Shown here one piece after another: positions 1 to 10,245 of a stretch of 64,000 nucleotides of DNA. A program made the translations under genes and the position numbers. The stretch's first letter is position 1; each line of letters begins with the position of its first letter. Location: assembly GCA_944548615.1 (NCBI GenBank), contig OX155964.1:19758653-19822652 (forward strand), written 5' to 3'. The notes under the pieces are model-generated. The model saw only the letters and a list, made by a program, of their open reading frames with translations, was not told where the DNA came from and did no database searches. The stretch is from Micropterix aruncella (Eukaryota > Arthropoda > Insecta > Lepidoptera > Micropterigidae).

Positions 1-645
1 ATTACAGATGAATCCAATTCGCCCTTGAATATTAAAGCTAGAGTGTAAGTCTAAAAATAAATGACTACATAACTAAATTAATGCTAACATTGAACAAGAA
101 AAAAAAAAAAAAACATAAAAATATAAAACTAAATAAAAGACAGATTATGATAATGAGATAGCAGGGAGTTGCCTTTTTAGCTGCCAAAGGGATGTACAAA
201 AGATATCTATGTCGGTGGGTAAGGAATTAAGAAGAGCTATAACCCTTCCCACTGGCCTGTCTACAAAAATATTTGTACGGTGGTACGGCACATTAAACAA
301 TAGATGCGATCTCCTCGCTGTGTAATTTACCGGTACGTACAATTCAAACTTACATAGTATCTCTGGCAAATAAATCGTTCCTCGAATTAGTTTATATGCA
401 AATATAATTAGTGAAATATATCGACGAGTTTCAAGACTGTTGTATCCTACCATTCCTAGCACAAAATCGGACGGAAATAAGTATGGATAAATATTGTATT
501 TTCTGTAATAAATATATCTTAAAATTTTTCTTTGAATACGCTCTACCATCTGAATGTATTTGTTTTCACTTGTACACCAGATGACCGAGTTATATTCAAG
601 TATGCTACGGACTAAACAATTATATAGTAGAAACATTACATGAAA
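1..645 (-). mobile_element. 5'-truncated CR1/Jockey-like LINE (family L-A), copy 1
   Basis: This is the 3' portion of a non-LTR retrotransposon. It holds the end of the reverse transcriptase ORF (145-636) and a 3' UTR that continues to the left edge of the window. Two other copies in the window (22537-23035 and 58882-59537) share the same C-terminal protein, the same T-rich UTR stretch before 'cttgttcaatgttagc', and the UTR ending 'gaattggattcatctgtaat'. In those copies the UTR is followed by a short (AATAA/TAAA)n tail, which here lies outside the window. Homology stops near 640, so the copy is 5'-truncated, as is typical of LINEs. Clade assignment (CR1 or Jockey side) is inference from the thumb-region motif and the microsatellite tail. 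Confidence 0.8.
145..636 (-). pseudogene. LINE reverse transcriptase C-terminal fragment (L-A copy 1)
   Basis: An open frame of 163 residues corresponds to the thumb and C-terminal region of a non-LTR retrotransposon pol. Residues about 8-20 contain the pattern LVRSILEYNSVIW, which in this enzyme class follows the palm domain. It is followed by the VERIQRK segment and a region with FNVPYHRTN, matching the usual 'LFHIPRHRTN' position before the pol C-terminus. The catalytic palm (YADD) and the endonuclease are absent, so the product cannot be active. The ATG is only the first internal methionine after truncation, not a real start. The frame is intact, unlike the 22.6-kb copy, which suggests a fairly young insertion. 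Confidence 0.8.
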
Positions 646-1509
646 ATATTTCTGTGACTAATGTGTCTATTCAATTTTGTGAAAATATTTCATAGCTTAA
701 AACCACTTTATAGGGTCGGAATCCACGGCGCGCGAGCCAAACTCGCACTTGACCAGTTTAATCTGCTTTGGTCCCCATTAAAACATATTTTTCCACGTTG
801 TTCTATGACTACGGCAAATTTCCTGCCGATAGCTTAAAAACTGGCTAAATTAATTGATGATTGACTAATTAGTTTGCTAATTGACGAAATTAATTGACTT
901 GAAGACAGATGAACGTACGTACACTAAGAGAAAAACTTCCAGCAGTCGCAGTAGTTTAACGGAAAATGCCAGACTAATTGTATTAGACACTTAAATCCGT
1001 CTGCTATGCCTCGATTTCGTCGGAAAGACACGTAAAGTCAATTTTTCGACTACGCATTATCCAATCCTACGCAATGATATGACGGTAATACCATTGAACT
1101 GTATCACAACACATTCTCATTTTGAAATGCTATTATTAATTGCATCACTGCTAGAGTAATGTACGGAGTCGATTGACAGTGGTCCAGAAAGAATGGTGCA
1201 TATGCGTATTTCCAGTACCATAAAATGCAACTATTAGGTTCTCCCCCTATAACACATAACTGTCGGCTTGCACCCAGCGTACCCGTAACAACGAAAAGGT
1301 TACGACTTCAATGTATGACTTAGGCTTTGTCGCGTTAATAGCGAGCCGTCTATTTAATCAATCGAACGCGAACAATAAATTAATTTTAGTATCTTTGTTG
1401 ATGGTATTCCGAAATGTTCACCTTCGTTGGCTGGTTAGTTCAATGAAACCTTTGGGCAGAATCGTAATGGAGGGATTGCATGGTGATACAGTATTACAGT
1501 ACTGATACT
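646..1509. other. No gene; contains a lepidopteran dispersed repeat fragment
   Basis: Around 715-765 the sequence carries the 'ggcgcgcgagccaaactcgc' type motif. It recurs at 62315-62370 and is, to my knowledge, common in moth and butterfly genomes. The rest (770-1500) is AT-rich with no convincing coding potential. The short open frame at 1311-1505 has no recognisable features. Confidence 0.5.
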
Positions 1510-2090
1510 ATATACTAAGGGAGCTAATGGGCCCTTGCTGAGTTGGCCACGAAGACCCATTTGTTCGGGGTCGGCCACACTCACGGTCCCCATCCGGCGG
1601 CCTACACGCATAAAGTGCAAGCCCGGGTAAGACTCTGGCCTTAGGGCTAGTTTAACCCAGGAGTCAACCCTTCTGGCGCTCATGGACGGTCTGCGCACCA
1701 TGCGGCGTAAGACAATCGATTGTGCATTCTGACTAACAGTCGGGGAAGTCTGGAAACAGTACTGTCTCCTATAGAGCGGGGGTAGTCGTTGACCTTGCGG
1801 CGACTGCTCTCGAAACGACCATCTTCTACCCGGGTAACGATTCCGGGTAAAAGCCGGACAAAGGATGCCGTGGTCAGTGATATATTCGGTTGACACCGTT
1901 TCACCGCTACGCAAGGGAGAGAACCGCGCAAGCGACCTCGAACCCGTAACCAGTCGGGAGACCGGAGTAACCTGGTCGCAACTGGAAGTAAGAGCGCGAG
2001 TGTCAGCCCGCTGGATAACATACCTGGCTATCTCGCGGATAAGGCGTTGGCCTCATTTCGTTAAAACTCCCTGAGGTGACGAGTTGACAT
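1510..2090 (-). repeat. Family A dispersed GC-rich repeat, copy 1
   Basis: Read on the minus strand, this patch begins with the family's 5' signature (gtcaac... cacctcaggGAGTTTTAACG). It then runs through the 'ctggttacgggttcgaggtcgcttgcgcgg' region, 'ctataggagacagtactgtttccagac', 'cacaatcgattgtctta' and the 3' end 'gggcccattagctccctt'. The same order of blocks recurs at 9571-10240, 45265-45835, 51115-51745 and 53868-54640. GC content is clearly above the flanks. No frame is consistently open across copies, so I treat it as non-coding. The part near the 5' end is shorter than in the 9.6-kb copy. Confidence 0.8.
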
Positions 2091-2095
2091 ATTGA

Positions 2096-2505
2096 CATAT
2101 TTGACAGCTCTAGTTGATACTACAAACTTCCATAAATCGGAGCGTGCTTATTGCCTGGCTATATTGAGTTATCGCAATTGTGGATACACACTGCTTTCAC
2201 GGTTTCAAAGGTGATACGACATTTTATTTTTTTAATTTCATATTTCATATCTCATAATTTACAACTTCCCAGTTTACGCGGTAAGTGTCCAGACACTCAC
2301 GGGTAAGTTGGCGTAGCTATAAGGTGGACTGTTTCGTCCCCAAGTGACTACGTTCACTCCAGTTTAAAAGAACGATAAATCGTTATATAGGCCGTGCCGA
2401 ATTTGTCGGTCCCTCATCCATATGACCAGATCATACGTATTGCATTAATTGAACACCAATGCACTAAAAACAAAAAAAAAATAGAAAATATTTTAAGGAT
2501 TAGGA
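2096..2505. other. No recognisable feature
   Basis: AT-rich sequence without a supported gene. A short GGATTA iteration near 2494-2511 precedes the next family A fragment. Confidence 0.4.
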
Positions 2506-2509
2506 TTAG

Positions 2510-2605
2510 GATATCTGAGCACGTAAATTTGCCGTTCCTGGGGTTACGGGTTCGCCAGTTGTAGGTGACAACTCTCCAGGGTACTCTTTGGTATGGTACC
2601 CTAGA
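2510..2605 (-). repeat. Family A 5' fragment
   Basis: On the minus strand this matches only the extreme 5' part of family A (ttgtcacctacaactggcgaacccgtaaccccagg). It is broken off after less than 100 bp. Confidence 0.65.
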
Positions 2606-2610
2606 ACAGC

Positions 2611-3320
2611 GGTGCCCGAACTGGTTTTTCGTTTAGTAAAAACAGTCTCGGTATTTTGTTTAGTAAAAAAAAATATTCCGCTGTCTTTTGATTGCACTGA
2701 GAGACGAATACCTTAGTAGGTGGGAAAGCTATTAGGATTTTACTTCCCTTTATTAGGCTTCGTGTTTATAATCGAAAAAACAAATATATGAAAGTAGAGT
2801 GTATATTTTCCTGGATTTAAGAGTTTACCCCCCCCCCTCCCTTTTCCCGATCAGACAAAATCCTTTTAAAAGATGAGGGGATGGGGTTCTTACCGTCCTT
2901 CACAGACCCTTCATCGCCAAACGTAAGCGACTTACTAAGGTTCTGTATCTGAATAAGTTTGGGAACCGCTGCTCTAAACACACTTATTGCATGCGGCGAA
3001 ATGGTCAATGTAGAAGATAGCAACAAAGCAATCATTGTTGCGACAGACGGCAGCGACGATATCGCCATTGCAATGGAAATAAGAACAATCACACTAAACA
3101 CAATGCAATTTTAAACGCTAACGGAGTAGGCTGAGTAAACGTAACAACAACCTGAGTGACTGCCAAGGTTAAGATAATATTTTCGCTCGTGTTCAATTTT
3201 AATAATGAACAAAAAACGAAGAATAATTATTGATTAAACATGTTTTTTTGTTGATTTAAATCCAACGAAAATTATGATTAAAATCGAGGAACTAAATAAA
3301 TCTACCATCACTGCAAAAAA
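2611..3320. other. No recognisable gene
   Basis: AT-rich stretch with a short C-run at 2828-2838. The 94-residue minus-strand frame (2817-3101) has a hydrophobic N-terminal part but no motif I recognise, and its composition resembles its surroundings. I do not call it a gene. Confidence 0.35.
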
Positions 3321-3324
3321 TCGG

Positions 3325-3545
3325 TTGTGTCACCCCAAGCCTTTTCGGAAATCAGACAACCACCCCTCCCCCCATCTCAACCCACCAACCACCCTCCCCC
3401 CTCGCCAACTCACCCTTCCCGCCGACCTCCCCTCACACAATAGTTATTGTGTCGTGATTATGATCGCAAATTTAGTATATTTGTAGTATTTCGTAGTATT
3501 TCTATTGTCGCTAACTAATAATTTTGCGAAGATTAGCGAAAATAC
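3325..3545 (+). repeat. C-rich repeat (family D), copy 1
   Basis: The segment 'caccccaagc...tttcc/cgg', a C-rich stretch, 'atagt..ttgtgtc..gtgattatgatcg' and 'tagtattt.gtagtattt' recurs in the same order at 26330-26545. The pair defines a dispersed repeat of about 220 bp. No protein is encoded. Confidence 0.6.
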
Positions 3546-3620
3546 ATTGGACTAAATTTTGATACATGTATAAATAAAAAAGTGGTTGTGCCAAAAATGA
3601 AAGATTCTCAGATATGTAAA

Positions 3621-3866
3621 GGTGCTCTCTCACCGGGACCATTCGCCTGTAATGTAAACGTTACAGATTCGAGCATTACATCAGTGAGGGAGGAGATTCG
3701 AGCATTACAGTGCGCAACCTGTAATGATACAATCTGTCTACGGGCGAATCTATGTTACATCACAAGCGAATGCTCGTCAGTCAGGGCGGCGGTATTGTAA
3801 CGTAATGCTCAAAATCGAATCTAAAATGTTACATTACAGGTGAATGCTCCAGGTGAGGGAGCACCT
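3621..3866. mobile_element. 246-bp MITE with TAA target duplication (Tourist/Harbinger-like)
   Basis: The element has imperfect inverted termini of about 36 bp: AGGTGCTCTCTCACCGGGAC on the left and the complement of 'ggtgaatgctccaggtgagggagcacct' on the right. It is flanked by TAA on both sides (3618-3620 and 3867-3869), the trinucleotide expected for PIF/Harbinger elements. The inside contains further copies of the 'gcattaca'/'tgtaatg' motif in both orientations. It has no coding capacity and would depend on a transposase elsewhere. Confidence 0.75.
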
Positions 3867-3869
3867 TAA

Positions 3870-4583
3870 CCCATTTACAACTACCGATCTTTATAAAGAT
3901 CAAAAAAAAGTATGAGGAATACCCTCAATTTGAAAATATTAACCAGCAGATAACTTTTGCTTATTGTTTACCAATCGCCGCAGTGATCGTTTGACAGTGA
4001 TTCGGTGCATAGATAATTATCTTATTATCATAAGTGCTTTTCTATTTTGATTCGTATTAGCGCAATTAACTTTCACTATGACTTCAAAACGGTAAGTGTT
4101 TACAAATAAGCTTGTGATTGAAATTTATTTTATGCACGTTTTTTATAAATTGATGACCTAGATAGATATAGATTATATAGATAGATATAGATAGATATAT
4201 AAATAAAGCCATTTTCATAGTAATAACTGTGTTTCTTTAATTTAAAATAGGATACAATCGATAAAGTAGTAGTTATATGAGCGTTAACCTACCTGCCTAT
4301 TACTACTGATCGTTAATACGGTTCACATTTTCCGAGCTTTCCTGAAAAGTCAGATATTTTTGGTATTTTTCCATGTTCACTTTATGCATCAAGGTAATAA
4401 TACTAAAAAAGTACTGTGATACGAGATAAAAAAAAGTTTCAGTAACAACTGGGTGCAAAACAGATCAAGAGGAGAATATGAGCTTGAAGCGCAAGATGTA
4501 GGAAGATTGGTTACAATCTTGGAGATGAGGAGAGAAGAATTCTTTCAGAAAGTCAAAGCTTATAAAATTCTACTATGTATTGT
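3870..4583. other. Unique AT-rich sequence with a GATA-type microsatellite
   Basis: No gene is supported. A degenerate (TAGA)n/(GATA)n run lies at 4158-4206. The segment ends at the left breakpoint of the large duplication. Confidence 0.45.
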
Positions 4584-5214
4584 ATAAAATTACGCCACTT
4601 TTTTTTAAAATCACTTTCAAAAAAGCCAAGGCCAACCTAATTAATAAAACAATAAATTGTTATAGATCAACGAACTGTGGCGCAATAGAGATAAATAATA
4701 AAAAACAACGATTCAGCAAAATACATTAATTAGGAAGATAAATCTATTCCTAAGAATACATTATTAGATAATTTCTTGGAATGTTTAAAAAAAACCAATC
4801 ACTATTCTAGTAGGATTACAAAATAATTGCCAGTCATTGGGTGAATGTCCTGGATGATAAAATATCACGTTCTTCTAGTGTGTACATTCTAATAAGTATT
4901 ACATAGTAATACACTTCTCAAATGCGTACTAAAATAATAAAACAACAGGCATATCTTTTTATAGATAAATGAAATAATTTGAATGTCAATGTCAAATATT
5001 ACTTAACAAGCTTTTAACAGCGAGATACTTACATAGACGCAGACAAAACAAGTAATTATAATTATTGATATTAAAATACATAAGAAGCTAATTAGACAGG
5101 ACAGATTAAATTGGCGTACCTACATTTTAACCATCAAACGGATAGAGGGAAAATAGTTCTAACCAACATTTTTAATCGATTATAGGGTAAATGACAATAC
5201 TCCAGAAATACGTT

Positions 5215-5535
5215 CCGGGATATTAATGGAACTTTGAATTCGGTCTGTTGCTTTTTACTTCCCGGCAGAGAAAGCATTGTGAACGCGCAAAAATCTTTTC
5301 AAAAAGATATATATTTTAACCCCTCCCCCCCCCCCCCCCCCCCCTCCGAGACGATTAAGACCATTTCCAGACTGAAGTCTGTTTGTAAGTCTGTGTGTCT
5401 GTGTGTATTCCTCCACGATAGCGCCTAAACGCTTCATCCGATTGAGCTGAAATTTGGCATGTAGCCATAATTTGTTCATGGTAAGAGTTGAAAAGATTGT
5501 GGCTGAAATCGGTCCACTTTTTTTTATTTCTTATA
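5215..5535 (+). repeat. Poly-C dispersed repeat (family C), copy 1
   Basis: The repeat has the order 'ttacttcccggcagagaaagcattgtgaacgcgca', a poly-C run (about 5325-5345), 'gtctgtgtgtctgtgtgtattcctcc' and 'gcttcatccgattgagctgaaatttggcatg...aagagttgaaaagattgtgg'. The same blocks occur at 12075-12395, on the minus strand at 26640-26935 and 51785-52015, and at 60600-60790. No conserved frame is seen. The poly-C length varies between copies. Confidence 0.75.
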
Positions 5536-6239
5536 ATTGTGCTTTCTTCGCTTAAAGTTGCGGCCGGCCAGCGCCATCTGTTACCGCGTACCTATATCAC
5601 TGCGCACTACTACCTATGAACCGCGGCTGCGGTTCGTGTCTTTATAAAATTATATTCCTTTAATAACTAACTCATAACTACAAAAACAAAACCTACATTT
5701 GTTTTATTTCATAAACGGCGAAGTTCACCATTATATTATAATTTTGATGTTATTTTCCTTGATATGCGTTTAAGGGTTAAAAGCGATTTTTCAAAAAAAA
5801 TGCCTAAATACAAAAGTTTTCCATTCACGCAGAACATCGAAGAAAATGGTCGCTTTGTTATCTCAAAATCAGAGATGTGTGTATCCAGAAGGATGAATAG
5901 AGATTTAAGGTGTATGAACAAAGAATGAGACCTTACAGATATGTAATAAATAATAATACTAGATAATTAATAAATAATAAGAAGCTGCCTTCTTTCCGGA
6001 TCTTACAATTAAATATAGAGAGGGTATCTCTTTCCAAATTTGAATACCTTGCCACTAATATTAAAATATAAGTAACATTTTTTTCAATTTAAACATTATC
6101 GAAAAAAACATACTACTTGTATTATTCTGAACCCGAATTGCCCTTTTGACAAAAGGTCGATCGGACCAGCAAATAGAGTTTGTCTTAAGTTGTTTGATCA
6201 GAGTCAGTGCTTTACTTTCTATTTGTCAGTTGACATTTA

Positions 6240-6539
6240 GGGCCCGATTGCAGTTCTTCGTGAACTTAAATTGGAAGTTAATTCAACCGAACGAGACAGA
6301 GCAATACGTTAGAGGGGAATACGAAAAGAAGTATCGTCGTTTTCCCGCAACAAAACTACCCGTCGAACGTATATACGTGCGAATAAATTTGAACACATTT
6401 TACATTTGTCTTTAATGGGTCATTTTAACGTGGAAAAGTGACAACCGTTCATTTCTCATTCCGTTCTAACGTATTGTCCTGTTATGTTCACATTAACTAA
6501 TATCCGATTTTAGTACACGAAGGAAACGCAATCGATCCC
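6240..6539. mobile_element. 300-bp GGGC-terminated MITE with TTA target duplication, copy 1
   Basis: Terminal inverted repeats read GGGCCCGATTGCAGTTCTTC on the left and the complement of 'gaaggaaacgcaatcgatccc' on the right. TTA flanks both ends (6237-6239 and 6540-6542). Related elements lie at 13100-13399 (duplicated with the segment), 36975-37278 and about 60263-60570. A 3-bp TWA duplication with GGG ends fits the PIF/Harbinger group. The frame running through it (6146-6415) is incidental. Confidence 0.75.
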
Positions 6540-6577
6540 TTAATTATAGGTGTCCGTATGTAGGTAGGATTCGTTAA

Positions 6578-7297
6578 GAGGCCGTACACGAAATTTTGAG
6601 CATTTCGTGAATTTACGTAATTTTGCAGACATTTAAGGTTAAAATACTGTATTTCTATAAGTTTTATTGCACAACATAAAAGATCATATATATTATTGTC
6701 TAATGAGTGAGCTACTTTTTTGAAAATTATTATAGAATTTTGATTAATTGACCTTAAACCGGCTACTGTTTGTGAATTTTTGCTGTAAGAGGTTTAGAAT
6801 ATAACATATTTACGAATCGTTTCGACATCTAAACGGTATAAAAAAATTACAATGTATTGTTGTGAAAGTCTTCTATATAATAAGTGAATCACTTTTTTAC
6901 TACTTTCATATAAAATTATTGATAAAAAAAATATTTTACTTAGTCAATTTTTTTAGAAAATGGGCGAAGAAATGCTTTTGATTTTAGCCTTTTAGAACTC
7001 TCGTTCATAAAATAAAAACAACAGAAATAAAGTTTAGTTCAATATCAATCCATTTCCTAAAAAAAAAAATGCAAAACATTAATTAAAATTAGCAATAAAG
7101 TCTTTTAAAACAATCTAATTCTCGCGTTATGATACTCGCCTATGATACGATTCACGCCTCAAGTCAGCTAGTCCCCGCCGAGCGCTTCCAAAGGGTGGAC
7201 GTATCTCTTTGGCTCCGAAAATCCTACCTACCTATAGTTATATTATACCATTGATTATAGAGGTATCACGGCCCACATCGATTTCGTACACGGCCTC
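6578..7297. mobile_element. 720-bp element with 17-bp perfect TIRs and TTAA flanks, copy 1
   Basis: GAGGCCGTACACGAAAT at 6578-6594 is repeated in perfect inversion at 7281-7297. Each outer end is followed by TTAA (6574-6577 and 7298-7301). TTAA duplication is the hallmark of piggyBac-type insertion, but the terminal bases differ from the usual piggyBac CCYT start, so superfamily is uncertain. The interior is AT-rich and non-coding, making it a non-autonomous element. An identical copy sits at 13438-14157 within the second segment. Confidence 0.7.
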
Positions 7298-7301
7298 TTA
7301 A

Positions 7302-8200
7302 GTTTCTTCTTGTGTTTGCTATTTTTTCTACTTCCTTTGTTTTTTCATATGTTAGCAAAGTAAGCGTTTGCAGCATTTACTACGTCATAAATGTACATTG
7401 TCGAGTGTGTGTCCTTCCATTTTTTAAAAATCAATTATAGTCCTGTTTTGTACAATGTTGTTTATTTCTTTAACTGCTGTAGTAGTTATCAGCTCGTGTA
7501 GTTGTCATTGCATTACTGACTGTTGTAGTTATCAGCCTAGACAGTGTAGTATTTTTCCATGGTCTGTTTAATTATATTCGAACAGATACTTCTGTATTTC
7601 TTGAAGTAAATCTTAATCGTTTGTTTAGTGGAGAGCTTTTGTATGTTTATGTAATCTGTACCGTTTCCGTATACTACTCGCTTATCCATGGTTTTAGTCT
7701 TATGTATTTGGTCTTTTGTATTTGGTCTTTATTGTGATAATATATCCGTATAAGTCTTATTACATGCGTCCCTCCTTAGTTTTTATTCAATTGTCTTTCT
7801 TGTCAATTGTGGTCGATTTAGTTCATGTCGTCTTCCTTGAAGTGCTAACAATGTACAATAAGGGTCGGTTACGGTAGTCCTCACATCTGCCGCTATCAGA
7901 ACATACGATGAACATGATTATATGTGGTCGATACAGATCTGTATATTGTCGGTCTCTCTTCTTGCTATATTTATCGCTGCTACACATTCAAGTTCACTGA
8001 TGTGGTTTTGGTATTCATCAGCTTGTGGGTGTCTTTGTGCACAAATAGAAATACTCGTGTCAGCAGCGAGTATGTCGTGTATCTCTGTCGTTATGGTCAT
8101 TTGTTCGTATATCGAAGCGTAAAGTCTATTTAGAAAACTAGAAATGTTTCGTATTAAGGTGACCTATACATTGCAAAAATTACCTACACTGTACATCAGA
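7302..8200. other. Non-coding part of duplicated segment
   Basis: No gene is supported. Short open frames at 7918-8133 exist in several phases and on both strands, and all recur in copy 2. None has recognisable motifs. A 'tttggtcttttgta' micro-repeat at about 7700-7730 is shorter here than in copy 2. Confidence 0.5.
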
Positions 8201-8204
8201 AGAG

Positions 8205-9085
8205 TAAACACAACGGGTGAACCCATCACCCCAGGGAGTTTTAACGACATCAGGTCGTACCCTCCCGTAGAGTGAAAGGGACATCTCCCATAGAGTGAAC
8301 GTGAAGACTTGGCGGACAAAGACAGTCCACTGTCTATCTTCACCGACAAGCCCGTGAAAGTCCAATGCTTTACCGCGAAGCGTTGGGAAGTGAATCCACC
8401 GGGCCGACCTCTCTCCGTCACTACCAGATTTAGCCGGATTTCTCCGTCCTTTAGTCCGGCTGCAGGTACGAAGTCACTTGCGCGGCCTATACCTGATGCT
8501 ACCGGTAATACAGTTTGAATTTACCGCGGACCGTGGAGCCCTTTGCCCGTCTTTTACGCGGGATCCGGTGGCCAAGTAGTTTTATTTGTAGCTGACATTA
8601 GGTCAACGATCACCCCCGCTTCTTGAAAGTGTAAAACCATTTTCATACCCCCCTCCCCCCGGTTATTCGCTGGAGTGCACAGTCGATTGGCTAACGCCAC
8701 ACGATTAGCAAACCGCTCAGCGGCGCTTGAACGCCTCTTCGATGAGACTACCGGATGGGAGTTAAACCGTGAGTTGAGCCGACCCAAGGTAACGAGCAGG
8801 TTATATAGTCCAAGCTGCACGGAACCGTTAGCTACCAGGAAACGTATCACACCGTTTCCAGACCCCCTGGTTATTCGCCGGAGTACAGTCGATTAGCTAA
8901 CGACAACAGAGGATCCGATCCCACCGGTACACGACACAGCCGTGACAGGGTTCACAAAGTCCTTTCCAGGTTTGCCCCTCTTCGAAGAGGCTACCGGGTG
9001 GGTGTTAAACCGTGACTTAAGCTGACCTTAAATGACAAATAGGTCATCAGGCCCAAGCTGCACGTAACTGTTAATGTAACTCATC
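8205..9085 (+). repeat. Family A dispersed GC-rich repeat, variant copy 2 (long form)
   Basis: It begins 'aacacaacgggtgaacccatcaccccagggagttttaacg', the family 5' signature. It follows the family order through 'taccagatttagccggatttctcc', 'gcaggtacgaagtcacttgcgcgg' and 'cagtcgattggctaacgcc', and ends in a 'gagactaccggatgggagttaaaccgtgag' tail. That tail is present twice (about 8740-8830 and 8985-9080), so this copy is longer than the consensus. Several short open frames occur on both strands but none is shared by all copies. An almost identical version lies at 15090-15970. Confidence 0.75.
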
Positions 9086-9199
9086 TAGGCCTATAAAGCC
9101 TACCGATTTTTTTGTGGAGGCTTCGAATATTTATACACATTACCTTTAATATATAATTATCGTTAATAATAAAATCGAAGACTATCGCGGTTGTTTGAC

Positions 9200-9384
9200 A
9201 TTATAAATAGGATAGAAAACGAATTTACCGCGTGAAATTTGTAGCACCCGACGTTTCGGTGACATTGCAGCCGCCGTTGTCTAGGGTAGACAGTCTACCC
9301 TAGACAACGGTGGCTGCAACGTCACCGAAACGTCGGGTGCTACAAATTTCACGCGATAAATTCGTTTTCTATCCTATTTATAAT
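9200..9384. repeat. 185-bp near-perfect foldback, copy 1
   Basis: Two ~92-bp arms face each other with almost no loop, centred near 9292 ('ctagggtagac/agtctaccctag'). The arms contain 'tagcacccgacgtttcggtgac', and only a few positions differ between arms. The copy at 16085-16269 is the same. Such a structure would form a strong cruciform or a long RNA hairpin. It looks like a foldback-type MITE, but no clear target duplication is visible. Confidence 0.85.
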
Positions 9385-9570
9385 ATCGTTAATAATATTT
9401 CAACACTGAGACAGCAAATCAGTTTTCAAGTAGGTACTAATTATACTCGTGTTTGTATCTTCATCCGTCAGCGTACTTATATTGAAGTATACGTTACTGT
9501 TATGGTAACCTGAACCATACGAAGCAATGATTCCATTTCAAAATTATAGATAATCATAGCAACTAGATCT

Positions 9571-10240
9571 GTCAACTATAATGGGCGAACCCATCACCTC
9601 AGGAAGTTTTAACGATACTAGATCGTTCTGTCTCCCGTGAGGTGAGCGCAGAAGACTTGGGACGATAAACAATCCACGCCACTCGCCCGTCAGAGGCTAA
9701 CGCCTTACGGCGAGGCACCGGGAAAGGTACCCAGCGGGCAGCCTCGCCCAATTAATACCAATTTAGAAGGATATATCCGGCTGTAATTAATCTTCAGGAT
9801 ACCTTTTGCCTGCTGACTCCTTACATGTTTGAGGTCGCTTGCGCGGTCCTCTCCCTTACGTAGCGGTGATACGGTGTCTACCGAATCTATCCTTTGCCCG
9901 GCTTATTTACCCGGGATCGAATGTCCGAACGGTTATTTCAAGAGCAGTTGCCATAAGGTTAACAACTACTCTCGCTCTATAGGAAACATTACTGTTTCCT
10001 GGCTCCCCCGGCTGTAAGTCGGAATGCATAATCGATTGGCTGACGCCGCACGGTGCGCAAACCGTCCAGGAGCGCTTGAAGGTCGACTCCTAGGGAAGAC
10101 TGAGCCACAGGCCAGCGTCCTACCCTGGCTCTCCCTTCTGTGCGTGGAGGCTGCCGAATGGGTGTTGACCCGTGCTTTTGACCGACCCTATACAACTGGG
10201 TCTTAGTGACCAAACTGAAACAGGGCCCATTAGCTCCCCA
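9571..10240 (+). repeat. Family A dispersed GC-rich repeat, copy 3 (full length)
   Basis: It starts 'gtcaactataatgggcgaacccatcacctcagg' and ends 'gggcccattagctcccc'. It contains every block of the family in order and is a good reference copy (about 670 bp). The duplication boundary at 9956 falls inside it: the left 386 bp recurs at 16456-16841, the right part does not. The 60-residue frame at 10024-10206 is not conserved in other copies. Confidence 0.8.
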
Positions 10241-10245
10241 GATAA

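Larger units (their letters stand above)
4584..9956 (+). repeat. Large local duplication, copy 1 (about 5.4 kb)
   Basis: This segment is repeated at 11441-16841 in the same orientation. The offset is 6860 bp up to about 7670 and 6885 bp beyond, because of a 25-bp length change in a 'tttggtcttttgta' micro-repeat. From about 5205 to 9956 I see only a handful of substitutions plus a poly-C length change. From 4584 to about 5205 differences are frequent (roughly two dozen). The copy contains a poly-C repeat, a GGGC MITE, a TTAA-flanked element, two family A elements and a foldback. After 9956 copy 1 continues through family A while copy 2 does not. Confidence 0.93.

Noticed and set aside
35..640. 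Intact gene on the minus strand
   Set aside because: Although open, the frame is a 5'-truncated LINE pol tail present in three copies.
2494..2511. GGATTA iterations resembling an insect telomere repeat
   Set aside because: The insect telomere unit is TTAGG; this is only two to three TTAGGA units and sits in an interspersed-repeat context.
5736..6415. Identical open frames at 5736-5921/12596-12781 and 6146-6415/13006-13275
   Set aside because: The identity reflects the large duplication. The second pair runs through a MITE. No domain or start context supports them.
8164..8896. Several 60-98-codon frames on both strands, repeated at 15049-15781
   Set aside because: They lie in a family A repeat and are conserved only because the segment was recently duplicated; other family A copies do not keep the frames open.
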